Shown: positions 51,011 through 60,532, counted from the stretch's first letter. The stretch: 64,000 nt of DNA from Cytobacillus kochii (GCF_020171845.1 NZ_JAIVAM010000004.1:310001-374000), one strand, 5' to 3'. Made by a program: numbers and translations. Notes: generated by a model from the letters alone, not told the origin.

Positions 51011-51772
51011 ATGAAGAAATGGACAGTTTTATTAATGACAAGTTTGATGGTGCTTTTCTTAGCCGCTTGTGGAGGAGACGAAGAAGCAAAAGATGCTGAG
51101 AAGAAGGACGAAGGGCAAAACACTGAATTATCTGCTGAAGATAAGAAAAAACAAGAAGAAATGCAGAAGAAATTAGACGAACAAATGGTTGAGGATGATT
51201 CAACTGTTGCTGTAGTGAATGATGAAAAAATCTTAGGTGTTGATTATAATTTGACACTTACTACACTACAAGGGCAAATGCAACAAATGGGTCAAGACCC
51301 AACTACTAAAGAAACATCTGAACAAATGAAGACTCAAGTAATTGATAGCCTTGTTGGACAAGCACTTATCCTTCAAGAAGCAGATAAAAAAGGGATTAAA
51401 GCTTCTGAAGAAGATATCAATGAACAATTTGAGCAGACAAAAGGTCAGTTTGAAGATGAAAAAGCCTTTGCAGCTGCTCTAGAGCAATCTAAATTAGATG
51501 AAAAAGAATTAAAAGCACAAATCGCTGATAGCATTCAATTCAACCAATACGTTGAAAAAGAAGTACCTACTGGCGAAGTATCAGAAGATGAAATCAAAAA
51601 AGCGTATGAAGAAGTAAAAACACAAAGTGAAGGTGCCGATCAAGAAGTGCCAAAACTTGAAGATGTAAAAGAACAAATTAAAGCATCTATCCAACAGCAA
51701 AAACAACAAGAAGTACTTGCTCAACATGTTGATGACTTGAAAGAAAAAGGGAAAGTTGATATTAAGATTTAA
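51011..51772 (+). CDS. SurA/PrsA-like lipoprotein chaperone without PPIase domain
   Basis: 253 residues. Signal peptide with lipobox LAAC, an acidic linker, then the SurA N-terminal chaperone domain (VAVVNDEKILGVDYNLTLT, QVIDSLVGQALILQEADKKG, IKASEEDINEQFEQTKGQF). The parvulin domain of PrsA is absent; the C-terminal part returns to helical chaperone segments. It likely assists folding of exported proteins outside the membrane. AAGGAG site before ATG. Confidence 0.85.
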   Translation: MKKWTVLLMTSLMVLFLAACGGDEEAKDAEKKDEGQNTELSAEDKKKQEEMQKKLDEQMVEDDSTVAVVNDEKILGVDYNLTLTTLQGQMQQMGQDPTTKETSEQMKTQVIDSLVGQALILQEADKKGIKASEEDINEQFEQTKGQFEDEKAFAAALEQSKLDEKELKAQIADSIQFNQYVEKEVPTGEVSEDEIKKAYEEVKTQSEGADQEVPKLEDVKEQIKASIQQQKQQEVLAQHVDDLKEKGKVDIKI

Positions 51773-51773
51773 T

Positions 51774-51812
51774 AAACCCCCCCATCCAAACTTCATTTGG
51801 GTGGGGGTTTTT
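51774..51812 (+). terminator. strong terminator
   Basis: AAACCCCCCCATCC / GGGTGGGGGTTTTT stem with T run, directly after the stop of the SurA-like gene. Confidence 0.92.
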
Positions 51813-52045
51813 GATGGTTCTTGTAGTCTTTATAAAGACCTCAACCTATCAAAATAAACAAATTTCCCAGTGGTACCAGTAGGAATGACCTTAACTTGGG
51901 TGCCTATTGGATTATTCTATCGAGTAATATTTTCCCCATTCTTCTTGGTTAAGAAAATAATTGCATAGGACTCTTGGCGCTCGGGTTTTAAAGTGAACAT
52001 AATGATGTTTTTTCCTCCTTCTACAATTAATAACTTTGTTTGCTT

Positions 52046-52405
52046 TTATAATTGGATAGCAATTGCTACCCTATAAGGCTTCAGTTCTTTCGTAATAAAC
52101 TCAATGTACTTTTGTTCATTCACACGAAAATGCTTATCAACATGAAATTTTTCACTATATAAACCTGCCTGCCAAGGGCAATAACCTTCTGTTCTTTGCA
52201 CCGGTATACTATCAATACCCACTATCATTAGTTAAGCATTATGGTAATCTAACCCTTTTTCCAATGACAAAGAGTCACCACCAATTGCATCTTGATCACG
52301 TAAAAGATTTTGACCATCATGCATGTAAAGCACAGGATAGTGATTACTTGAAATGGGATAACCATTGTTCTCGTTTGTTTCAAGAAGCAATGCAACAAAT
52401 TTAAG
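52046..52405 (-). pseudogene. putative esterase (IroE/Fes-like), truncated with internal stop
   Basis: YPVLYMHDGQNLLRDQDAIG then GDSLSLEKGLDYHNA-stop, then LMIVGIDSIPVQRTEGYCPW and QAGLYSEKFHVDKHF. The HDGQNLF-like box and the VVGID strand are hallmarks of the esterase D/enterochelin-esterase fold, before the nucleophile Ser. The TAA at about 52232 breaks the frame, and the C-terminal half with the catalytic Ser and His is absent. Confidence 0.75.
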
Positions 52406-52660
52406 CACACCTCACTTATGCAATTTTAATAAGGAGTTGTTAAGGAAGTATTTAAAAGTTTAATAAGGAAAACTCATTTCTATCATTTACGATAATATTT
52501 TTTAAAGATATTATACAAATTTATACGAGCATAATTGGATATTTTTTTTATTAATAAATCAAAGCTATATTTTAATCCACTCCGAAAGAGGGTATGAATA
52601 GGAGTGAAGAGATAAGAATAATGAATAAAACTATACATAAAAGAAAATGAAGGAGTACTT

Positions 52661-53617
52661 ATGATGACTTATATTTTATTACTTGTTGGATTCGCATTAT
52701 TGATTAAAGGGGCTGATCTTTTTGTTGACGGTTCTTCCAATATTGCTAGGTTGTTAAGAGTCCCACCCATCTTAATTGGGTTAACGATTGTGGCATTTGG
52801 TACAAGTTCACCTGAGGCTACTGTCAGTATTATTGCGGCACTAGAAGGAAGTGCAGATGTTTCACTAGGGAATGTGCTGGGAAGCAATATCTTTAACATC
52901 ACACTTGTGGTAGGGGTTACAGCCTTTTTATATCCATTGAAAGTACAAAGTGAAACCATAAAAAAAGAAATCCCTTTCACATTACTTGCAAGTGTTACTT
53001 TGCTCATTCTTATGAGTGATATAGCATTGCAGGGTTTTGACAGTAATTTACTTACTCGTAGTGATGGGCTTGTCTTTTTATTATTTTTATCTATATTTAT
53101 GTACTATGTCATTGAAATTGGCCTTAAAAGTCGGCAAAATAAAGAAAATATATCTACTCCTAAAGACATTACGTGGGGGAAAAATATATTCATTTCGATT
53201 ATAGGTCTAGCGGCCATTATTTTTGGTGGGAATTTGGTCGTTAACAACGGGACAGAAATTGCATACTCCCTCGGTATGAGTGAAACATTAGTAGGGTTAA
53301 CAATTGTTGCAATAGGTACCTCTCTACCAGAACTAGTAACTTCAATTACTGCAGCGTTAAAAAAAGAGAGCGAAATCGCTTTGGGTAATATTGTAGGTAG
53401 TAATATTTTTAATATTTTATTTGTACTTGGTGCCTCGGCAACCATCTCACCATTAGCCGTAAATGATAAAGTCTTTATTGATGTCATTCTTATGATAATC
53501 CTAACGATTGTTCTATTTATATTCTCGCGGACCAGTTTTAAAATCGGCAAAAGAGAAGGGTTCATTCTCGCTGTCGCATACATTATTTATTTGGTTTATA
53601 TTATTATTCGTAATTAA
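52661..53617 (+). CDS. calcium/sodium antiporter (CaCA, YrbG-like)
   Basis: 318 residues, about ten helices in two homologous halves. The alpha repeats are obvious: GTSSPEATVSIIAALEGSAD with GNVLGSNIFNITLV near residue 45-80, and GTSLPELVTSITAALKKESE with GNIVGSNIFNILFV near 220-260. Exchanges Ca2+ (or K+) for Na+ or H+ across the membrane. GAAGGAG site before two ATGs. Confidence 0.93.
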   Translation: MMTYILLLVGFALLIKGADLFVDGSSNIARLLRVPPILIGLTIVAFGTSSPEATVSIIAALEGSADVSLGNVLGSNIFNITLVVGVTAFLYPLKVQSETIKKEIPFTLLASVTLLILMSDIALQGFDSNLLTRSDGLVFLLFLSIFMYYVIEIGLKSRQNKENISTPKDITWGKNIFISIIGLAAIIFGGNLVVNNGTEIAYSLGMSETLVGLTIVAIGTSLPELVTSITAALKKESEIALGNIVGSNIFNILFVLGASATISPLAVNDKVFIDVILMIILTIVLFIFSRTSFKIGKREGFILAVAYIIYLVYIIIRN

Positions 53618-53649
53618 AAAATGCTATAAAATAATTGAATGTGCATGAT

Positions 53650-53690
53650 AAAAAAAGACTTCCATTTCTAGTTTGAAAGTCTTTTTTTTG
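53650..53690. terminator. bidirectional terminator
   Basis: AAAAAAGACTT / AAGTCTTTTTTTT between the convergent antiporter and methyltransferase genes. Confidence 0.85.
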
Positions 53691-53700
53691 TTTGTTTGCC

Positions 53701-54453
53701 CTATATGTTTGGCTTACGACATTTGATAATAAAGCTAGTCGGTAATAGACTGGCTTTATCAGGTGAATACCAGCCATTACTATGTCTATCTTTATCTTCT
53801 TCTGTTAAACAGACCTCTTCGATCATTTGCTCAATATGAAAGCCAGAAGCAGTAAGTAAATTGATATATGTACTTAATTTATATTGTTGCATTGTTGCTG
53901 GTTCCTGCCATGCATGATGATTATAAGCACCTTCCTCATGATAGCTTTTAGTCATAACGAGTTGTCCATTTTGGCGGCTCATTCTATTATATAGTGGGTG
54001 CTCCCAACTAAAGATAAATAAACCACCATCATTTAAATATTGAAAGACATTGGCCAATGTCTTGCTTAAATTCGTCGACCATCCGATCGCGTATATTGAA
54101 AAGACAATATCAAAATACGCACTTGGAATACCAGGATTCTCTTCCATTGGAGACTCAAATAATTGAATCGATGTATTACTTTCTGCTAATAAGTGCTTAG
54201 CTGTTTGAATTTGCACATGAGATAAATCAAGCCCCCATAACTCACTAGGAGATTTTCCATCTAAATATTTGATTGAATGACCACTCCCACATCCTAATTC
54301 CAATATCCTCTTTCCTTTCACCTCACCGAATAACTGAAAATCATCTTCAGTAGGTGCGAACGGACCATATTCAGGTAGCGGGTTTCTAGCAAAAAAACGC
54401 TCTGCGGCTTTATCCCAACTTTTTTTGTTTTGTATTAACGTTACATTATTCAT
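53701..54453 (-). CDS. class I SAM-dependent methyltransferase
   Basis: 250 residues from ATG behind AGAGGTGA (26 upstream codons rejected). Motif I RILELGCGSGHSIKYL near residue 49, motif II LWGLDLSHVQIQTA near 72, and YFDIVFSIYAIGW near 110 place it in the Methyltransf_11/25 group. The target is unknown; substrates of this group range from lipids to small metabolites. Confidence 0.88.
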   Translation of the reverse strand: MNNVTLIQNKKSWDKAAERFFARNPLPEYGPFAPTEDDFQLFGEVKGKRILELGCGSGHSIKYLDGKSPSELWGLDLSHVQIQTAKHLLAESNTSIQLFESPMEENPGIPSAYFDIVFSIYAIGWSTNLSKTLANVFQYLNDGGLFIFSWEHPLYNRMSRQNGQLVMTKSYHEEGAYNHHAWQEPATMQQYKLSTYINLLTASGFHIEQMIEEVCLTEEDKDRHSNGWYSPDKASLLPTSFIIKCRKPNI

Positions 54454-54745
54454 ACTCTCACCTCTTAAGAACATATATTCTTCTCTTGGGTGATGATGTC
54501 CTCCTTTTTGAGAAAAAACTAGGGTGATCATACTTCAATTTTGTGTCATAATACAGTACCGTTAAGCACTCCTGTTTGTGATACTTTTATAATTTTAAAT
54601 ATATTAGTTGCAGCGGATTTTATTAATATGACTAATAAAATAAGCTATATTCCCCTCTTTTCAGCCATTTGGCTATTAATTAGTTATTTATTAAAAATAA
54701 AAGATTCATATTGACAAAACTAAAAAAACATTATACTCTTTAAAA

Positions 54746-54758
54746 CGTAATCGTTACG
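54746..54758. promoter_or_regulatory. Zur box 1
   Basis: CGTAATCGTTACG with flanking AAA/ATTAA, a match to the Gram-positive Zur operator. Located at the likely -10 region (TATACT, 54732-54737, TTGACA at 54711). Confidence 0.85.
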
Positions 54759-54837
54759 ATTAACTAACAAAGATCTGCCCTGAAGAAATCATACTCTATA
54801 CATATTGATCAACCTTCTAAAAGTATATTCTTTAAAA

Positions 54838-54850
54838 CGTAATCGTTACG
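54838..54850. promoter_or_regulatory. Zur box 2
   Basis: Identical CGTAATCGTTACG core. The surrounding TTTAAAACG...ATTAA is also shared with box 1, so about 30 bases are duplicated 92 bases apart. Gives dual repression of the zinc operon when Zn is sufficient. Confidence 0.85.
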
Positions 54851-54878
54851 ATTAAATTAACGCGAAAGGGTGTTTATT

Positions 54879-55856
54879 TTGAAAAAACCGTACTTATATT
54901 TAAGTGTAGTGGCTTTAAGTTTAGCATTAGTAGCTTGTCAAAATTCAGAAGAAACAGCAACTACTAACAGTACTTCATCAGAAGAAGGGAAATCTACAAA
55001 TGATAATACAACTTCAGTAGAATCAGCAACTATTGCAATCGATGGCTTAGGTGATCATTATCACACTGGGGATACCATTGAGTTGGCTGCTGTATTAAGT
55101 GAAGAGGCTGATTATGATCACTGGCATTGGTATACAAGAGAAAGTGGTCAATCAGAATGGGAGGTTGCATCTGGTCAAGAAGGTGACACCTTCTCAGGCG
55201 AAGCAAGCGTCGATGGTTTAGAAATTAAAGCAGCTCTTTACAACGATAATCATGAGGTATTTGCTGAATCAGAACCAGTAACGATTGTTATTGATGATCA
55301 TCATGGGCATGATGAAGAAAGCAAACAGATTTATCAAGGGTATTTTGACGATGATCAAGTAGCAGATCGTGAATTAACAGACTGGGAAGGCGATTGGCAG
55401 TCTGTCTACCCTTACCTTTTAAATGGTGATTTAGATAAAGTCTTTGCACATAAAGCTGAAGAAGGTGACATGACTGCGGAAGAATACAAAGACTATTATA
55501 CAGAAGGTTATGTAACAGACGTCGAACGTATTGTTATTGATAATGGTAATGTAACGTTTTACAAGGACGGAGAAGAGTTTTCTGGAGACTACGAATATGA
55601 TGGCTATGAAATTCTGACTTATGAAAAAGGAAATCGTGGTGTTCGTTTTATCTATAAACTCGCAGAAGAATCTAAAGAGATGCCTCAATACATTCAATTT
55701 AGTGATCATATTATATCACCTCAAGTATCTAGTCATTTTCATCTTTATTGGGGAGATGATCGCGAGAAATTATTAGACGAAGTTACTCACTGGCCGACTT
55801 ATTATCCATCTAACTTAGATGGCGATGATATTGTGCGCGATCAATTAGCACATTAA
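54879..55856 (+). CDS. ZinT-like zinc-binding lipoprotein with His-rich domain
   Basis: 325 residues from TTG. Lipobox LVAC at Cys20, an acidic Ser/Thr linker, a His-rich domain at about 52-141 (DHYHTGD, YDHWHWYTR, LYNDNH, IDDHHGHD), then the ZinT domain (about 148-325, IYQGYFDDDQVADRELTDWE, SSHFHLYWGDDREKL). ZinT collects Zn(II) in the extracellular space and hands it to ZnuA. The extra domain also occurs twice in the ZnuA encoded next. Zur boxes directly upstream. Confidence 0.9.
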   Translation: MKKPYLYLSVVALSLALVACQNSEETATTNSTSSEEGKSTNDNTTSVESATIAIDGLGDHYHTGDTIELAAVLSEEADYDHWHWYTRESGQSEWEVASGQEGDTFSGEASVDGLEIKAALYNDNHEVFAESEPVTIVIDDHHGHDEESKQIYQGYFDDDQVADRELTDWEGDWQSVYPYLLNGDLDKVFAHKAEEGDMTAEEYKDYYTEGYVTDVERIVIDNGNVTFYKDGEEFSGDYEYDGYEILTYEKGNRGVRFIYKLAEESKEMPQYIQFSDHIISPQVSSHFHLYWGDDREKLLDEVTHWPTYYPSNLDGDDIVRDQLAH

Positions 55857-55935
55857 TATTTTGGAGAAGAGATGGATTGGTCCTCTCTTCTCTCTACTTT
55901 TGCAACACATTCTAACAAGGAGATTCATAGATAAA

Positions 55936-57474
55936 ATGAAAAAATACCAAACTATATTCATATGTTTTACCGTGATAGCATTTCTTTTTGGCTGTCAGTC
56001 TCAAAATTCAAAAGTAGCTGGAAATAAGAATGAATCTGAAATAACTGTTGTCGCTTCCTTCTTACCGATGTATGAATTCACCAAACAAGTAGCTGGTGAT
56101 CGAGCAAATGTTCAACTTATGGTTTCAGAAGGTCAAGATACCCATCACTATGAGCCTAGTGCCCAAGATGTAGCAGCTGTCAGTCAAGCAGATGTGTTTG
56201 TCTACAGTAGTGAAGAAATGGAGTATTGGGTAAAGAGCCTACTTAATACGGTAGAGAACAACAATCTCGTTATAGCACGTGCTGCAGACGGTCTCGATGA
56301 AGCAAAACATGAAAATGTGCATGATGAACACGACTCAACTGGAACAGAACAAGTGAAGATCAATGGGGTAGCAGATCATTACCATACGGGTGATGATATT
56401 CAACTTTCAGCTGAATTAACAGGAAATGCCAATTATGATCACTGGCATTGGTATCAGCAGTTAGATGAGAGTGAAGAATGGGAAGCTATTTCTGAGCAAA
56501 GTACTGATACGTTGACAATGGTTGCTCCAGATAAAAGTTTAAACATTCGTGCTGTTATTTATGATGATAATCATAATAAATATGCAGAATCAGAGCCAGT
56601 AGAAATTAATATTGACAACCATGATAACCAGGTAGACACTGAACACGCTGAACATAACCATTTCAAGAAGGAAGCGGAAATAAACATTAAAGGGTTAGCA
56701 GATCATTATCATACAGGTGATGTTGTTACACTAGAAGCTGAGCCGAATGATTCATTCAATTATAATCATTGGCATTGGATGATGAGAGAAGATGCTAACC
56801 AAGAATGGAAAGCAGTACCAAAACAAGTAACCGATCATTTTGAATACAAAACAACAGGAAAAAGCTTCGAATTGAAGGCTGTTCTTTATGATGATAAACA
56901 TCATATTCAGGCAGAATCTAACCCTGTATCTGTGTTAATTGATGATCATGAAGATCAAGATCCTCACATATGGCTTGATCCAGTTTTAGCACAAAATCAA
57001 ATCAAAGCGATTCGTGATGCCTTAATTGAGGCAGATCCGGGTGGAGAAGAAATATATGAGAAGAATGCTGAATCCTTTATGAATGAACTTAAGGATCTAG
57101 ATGAGGAATATCAAACTACTTTAAAAGATGCGAAAAATCGTGTTTTTGTCGTGCAACACCAGGCATTTGGCCATCTGGCGAAACGTTACAACCTAGAACA
57201 AGTTGCGATTGGGGGATTATCTACAGAAGTTGAGCCCAGTCCTTCACGTATTGCTGAAATCGGTCATTTAGTCGAAGAGAATAACGTACCTGTGATTTAT
57301 TATCAACAAGGAGCGAGCTCCTCCATTGCTCAAACCGTTGCATCAGAGACAGGAACAGACACAGCTGTATTGTATGATTTAGAGGTACTTTCTGATGAAT
57401 TATTAGAAAATAACTTAGGTTATATTGAAGCTATGCGTCATAACCTTAAAGCATTGCAACTTAGTGTACATTAG
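55936..57474 (+). CDS. znuA: zinc ABC transporter substrate-binding lipoprotein ZnuA with duplicated His-rich insert
   Basis: 512 residues, about 200 longer than ordinary ZnuA. Lipobox FLFGC (Cys20), N-lobe SFLPMYEFTKQVAGD and the ligand HHYEPS near 70. Then, in the place of the usual His loop, two copies of the same domain (140-229 and 249-338), and the C-lobe with DPHIWLDP near 344, VVQHQAFGHLAKRY and STEVEPSPSRI. The inserts share DHYHTGD and HWHW with the ZinT-like protein. Delivers Zn to ZnuBC. ATG is 80 bases after the previous stop. Confidence 0.93.
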   Translation: MKKYQTIFICFTVIAFLFGCQSQNSKVAGNKNESEITVVASFLPMYEFTKQVAGDRANVQLMVSEGQDTHHYEPSAQDVAAVSQADVFVYSSEEMEYWVKSLLNTVENNNLVIARAADGLDEAKHENVHDEHDSTGTEQVKINGVADHYHTGDDIQLSAELTGNANYDHWHWYQQLDESEEWEAISEQSTDTLTMVAPDKSLNIRAVIYDDNHNKYAESEPVEINIDNHDNQVDTEHAEHNHFKKEAEINIKGLADHYHTGDVVTLEAEPNDSFNYNHWHWMMREDANQEWKAVPKQVTDHFEYKTTGKSFELKAVLYDDKHHIQAESNPVSVLIDDHEDQDPHIWLDPVLAQNQIKAIRDALIEADPGGEEIYEKNAESFMNELKDLDEEYQTTLKDAKNRVFVVQHQAFGHLAKRYNLEQVAIGGLSTEVEPSPSRIAEIGHLVEENNVPVIYYQQGASSSIAQTVASETGTDTAVLYDLEVLSDELLENNLGYIEAMRHNLKALQLSVH

Positions 57475-57506
57475 GATCAATTGGTGAAGGCGGTTATTTA
57501 AAAAAA

Positions 57507-57550
57507 GGCTAACTAACCAAAGGTTTGGATTTGCATCATTCTAGTTAGCC
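57507..57550 (+). repeat. inverted repeat between znuA and znuC
   Basis: GGCTAACTA / TAGTTAGCC with an inner ACCAAA/TTTGG. No T run follows on the plus strand, so it is not a normal terminator; it may protect the znuA mRNA end. Confidence 0.65.
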
Positions 57551-57653
57551 CATCTGGTTAATTTAACTTCTATCTATTAGATAAAGAATCAGATAGACGA
57601 TCCTGCAATCCTTCCACCTTATTTTTGGAAAATGAAGAAAGGTAGATGAAAAA

Positions 57654-58370
57654 GTGTTCTATATAAAAGTAGCTGATCTCTCTTTCCACTACGAAAAAGA
57701 ACCCGTCTTAACAAATATTTCATTTGAGCTAAACCCGGGTGATTTTGTCATGTTAACCGGTGAAAATGGCGCCGCAAAAACAACTTTGTTACGTAATATC
57801 TTAGGATTGCTTAAGCCTACTATGGGGGAAGTTACGCAGTCTCCTACTAATCGATATGGTGAGAAGTTAGTGGTTGGATATGTTCCCCAACAAGTATCTT
57901 CATTTAATATTGGTTTTCCTAGTACAGTCTTAGAATTAGTTCAATCAGGACTCTATCAAAGGGGCAAGTGGTTTAAAAAGTTGACTGAAGCGGATAAAGA
58001 TCAAGTGAAACGATCCCTTGAATCTGTAGGATTATGGGAAATGCGTCATAAAAAAATTGGTGAATTATCAGGAGGCCAAAAACAACGAATATCGATCGCA
58101 CGTGTATTTGCTACAGATCCGGACTTATTTGTTCTAGATGAACCTACTACGGGAATGGATAAAAAATCAAGGGAGGAATTCTACCAATTATTGCGACATC
58201 AAAGTGAAATACACGAAAAAGCAATTCTGATGGTGTCGCACGACCACGACGAATTACGAAATTATTGTAATAAACATATTGAACTTGTTCGAAAGGAGGA
58301 ATTGCCTTGGAGATGTTTCTCTATGAATTCATGCAGAGAGCTTTCCAAGCCTCGATTCTCATCTCTTTAA
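57654..58370 (+). CDS. znuC: zinc ABC transporter ATPase ZnuC
   Basis: 238 residues from GTG. Walker A is GENGAAKTTLLRN, with Ala where the last Gly before Lys is normal; the signature ELSGGQKQRISIAR and Walker B LFVLDEPTTGMD are standard. Bacillus ZnuC proteins commonly carry Ala or Ser there, so it is probably functional. The ending WRCFSMNSC is also typical. Energises Zn uptake. Overlaps znuB by 64 bases. Confidence 0.92.
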   Translation: MFYIKVADLSFHYEKEPVLTNISFELNPGDFVMLTGENGAAKTTLLRNILGLLKPTMGEVTQSPTNRYGEKLVVGYVPQQVSSFNIGFPSTVLELVQSGLYQRGKWFKKLTEADKDQVKRSLESVGLWEMRHKKIGELSGGQKQRISIARVFATDPDLFVLDEPTTGMDKKSREEFYQLLRHQSEIHEKAILMVSHDHDELRNYCNKHIELVRKEELPWRCFSMNSCRELSKPRFSSL

Positions 58371-59149
58371 TTGCCCCTATGCTAGGCTTGTTTCTCATAC
58401 TACGGAGACAGTCTCTGATGGCAGATACTCTAGCTCATGTTTCTTTAGCTGGTGTAGCACTTGGATTATTAGTTAGTATCAATCCGACTTGGACGAACAT
58501 TATCATGGTGGTGATCATTGCGATCTTACTGGAATACTTACGTATGTTATATCGCACCTATTCAGAAGTTTCAATTGCTATTTTAATGTCTGGCGGGATG
58601 GCCTTAGCATTGATTTTAATGAGTTTGAACCAAGGTGGAACGACACTTAATATCAATCAGTTTTTATTCGGTTCTATCGTAACAATTAGCACACAACAAG
58701 TATGGATGCTCTACCTCTTAGCGGGAATCATCGTCATACTGTATATCATTTTCCGTAAGGCGATGTACGTTTTAATATTTGATGAAGAAACAGCGTTTAC
58801 TGCTGGATTACCAATCAAAACGATGTCGATTGCCTTTAATGTATTAACCGGAGTTACGATTGCTATTATTATGCCTATAGTTGGCTCCCTGCTCGTATCC
58901 GCCATTTTAATTCTTCCTGCAGCCATTTCTATGCGATTGAGCCGTAGCTTCGCAAGCACAATTCTATTAGGGATACCTATTGCGTTGACTGGTATGTTAA
59001 GTGGTTTATTTACATCTTATGAGTATGGTACGCCTCCGGGTGCCACTATCACTTTAATCTTATTGGCCCTATTTGTGATAGCAATCATAGTAAAAAAAGT
59101 GATGAAACAAAACCAAAAGGAAAAAATTACTTTGAAAGAACAGCAGTAA
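58307..59149 (+). CDS. znuB: zinc ABC transporter permease ZnuB
   Basis: 280 residues from TTG behind AAAGGAGG, deep inside the znuC 3' end. ABC-3 family permease with about eight helices; MLGLFLILRRQSLMADTLAH with VSLAGVALG near residues 25-55 and the coupling region DEETAFTAGLPIKTM near 158 are typical. Forms the membrane pore with ZnuC. Last gene of the operon. Confidence 0.93.
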   Translation: MEMFLYEFMQRAFQASILISLIAPMLGLFLILRRQSLMADTLAHVSLAGVALGLLVSINPTWTNIIMVVIIAILLEYLRMLYRTYSEVSIAILMSGGMALALILMSLNQGGTTLNINQFLFGSIVTISTQQVWMLYLLAGIIVILYIIFRKAMYVLIFDEETAFTAGLPIKTMSIAFNVLTGVTIAIIMPIVGSLLVSAILILPAAISMRLSRSFASTILLGIPIALTGMLSGLFTSYEYGTPPGATITLILLALFVIAIIVKKVMKQNQKEKITLKEQQ

Positions 59150-59201
59150 ATGGTACAACATCATTAAATCAAACTTCATAAGGTTCTGGTTCTATGTCTT
59201 G

Positions 59202-59235
59202 TTAGGGTGGGGATACTATTTCCACCCTTAATTTA
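59202..59235 (+). terminator. terminator after znuB
   Basis: AGGGTGG / CCACCCT with an 11-base loop followed by TAATTT. Confidence 0.75.
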
Positions 59236-59415
59236 TCTTATAGATACTTTTATTTAGCGTATTTAAATTCAGAGGTTAAGTAGTTTTTTAACTCTCCACT
59301 TAAATCTTGTTCTATTTCCCTTTACATCTAAATAAGTTTCACATTCATATAAAATATTTTTCAAGTATCATAATATCTTATCTGTTTGAAATAGCGTTCC
59401 GTACATATCGAACAT

Positions 59416-59955
59416 TTATGTATACTCTCTATGAATAACGTTCATGGCCTCTTCTATCCCTTCAACCACCTTATCCAACTCAATGTCTTTGAGTCTCTCC
59501 TGGTGCTCTTTTAATGTTTGCTTTCCTGCCCCAGTTTTGACTAAGATTTTCATTGCCCCTACTTTTGAAGCGGCAACCATATCACTCCAGCGGTCGCCAA
59601 TTACGACGGTTCGAGCTAGGGAAAGCTTATAATCTTCTGCTGCTTGCTGGAGCATTTCAGTATTTGGTTTGCGACATTTACATTCCGCTTCAGGGGCATG
59701 AGGGCAAATATACACTTGATCGAATCCGAAAGAAAGTAATTCGTGAATAAATGCCGTTTTTGTCGTTAATCCTTTCGCAATTCCAGGTTGGTTCGTGAAA
59801 GCAAAAACCTTTATTCCCTTTTCCTGTAACTTGCTTATATTTTCTTTTACTCCGGGGAAGAGTCTAAATTCCCCAGGAAAATGGATGGTGTCATCGCCAC
59901 CAATTGTGCCATCTCTATCTAAGAAAACGGCTTGTATTTTATTGTTTTTCTTCAT
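59416..59955 (-). CDS. HAD-IIIA hydrolase (GmhB/HisB-N like)
   Basis: 179 residues. DRDGTIGGD near residue 13-21 (motif I), TNQPGI near 54 (motif II), a zinc site CPHAPEAECKCRKP near 85-98, and VIGDRWSDMVAASKVGA near 117. This is the heptose-1,7-bisphosphate/histidinol phosphatase subfamily. The stand-alone form could dephosphorylate sugar bisphosphates. Its start overlaps the end of the upstream phosphatase gene by 17 bases. Confidence 0.9.
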   Translation of the reverse strand: MKKNNKIQAVFLDRDGTIGGDDTIHFPGEFRLFPGVKENISKLQEKGIKVFAFTNQPGIAKGLTTKTAFIHELLSFGFDQVYICPHAPEAECKCRKPNTEMLQQAAEDYKLSLARTVVIGDRWSDMVAASKVGAMKILVKTGAGKQTLKEHQERLKDIELDKVVEGIEEAMNVIHREYT

Positions 59956-60532
59956 GATGACCGTTCCCCCATAGGCGATTAACCGTTAACAATTTTTCTT
60001 CAGCAAAAACCATCTCATAAATATCAGGTTTTGTTGTTTGTTGAAAAAATTGAAAATCAAACTGTTTTTGAAAGTAACTCATTATAATCGTCATGATATT
60101 TCCATGTGTTCCAATAACAATAGATTCTCCCTTATAATTGTTCAAAATCTCTTTTATAACTGGAATAGAACGTTCTTGCGCGGCACCTGTGGATTCTCCT
60201 CCAACTAAACAGTAATTTTCGTCTTTAAATGACTGCTCAATGGCGGATAATAATTCCTTTTCTTCTGCATGGTAATCGAGCCCCTTAATTGGTCTTTCTC
60301 TTAGATTTTCATATGTTTTGATTTGTAGTTGCCTATTTTCTGCAACCTCTCGAACAGTCTCGATTGCGCGTGTATATGGACTAGAGATGACTCTATCAAT
60401 CTTTTTATCCTTTAAAACCTCAGTGACCTTAATTGCTGCTTCTCTTCCCCTTGGCGATAAACCTCTCGTTTTCTCCTCACCAAATATAAACGGTGATTCT
60501 GCATGTCTAACCATATATATTGTCGTTACCAT
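59939..60532 (-). CDS. histidine phosphatase (phosphoglycerate mutase) family
   Basis: 197 residues from ATG behind AGGGGG (33 upstream codons rejected). The catalytic RHA motif is MVRHAES near residue 7-13, ISSPYTRAIET near 57, the second His in VIGTHGNIMT near 150. Phosphatase of small phosphorylated metabolites, possibly the partner of the HAD phosphatase downstream with which it overlaps. Confidence 0.9.
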   Translation of the reverse strand: MVTTIYMVRHAESPFIFGEEKTRGLSPRGREAAIKVTEVLKDKKIDRVISSPYTRAIETVREVAENRQLQIKTYENLRERPIKGLDYHAEEKELLSAIEQSFKDENYCLVGGESTGAAQERSIPVIKEILNNYKGESIVIGTHGNIMTIIMSYFQKQFDFQFFQQTTKPDIYEMVFAEEKLLTVNRLWGNGHHEEKQ

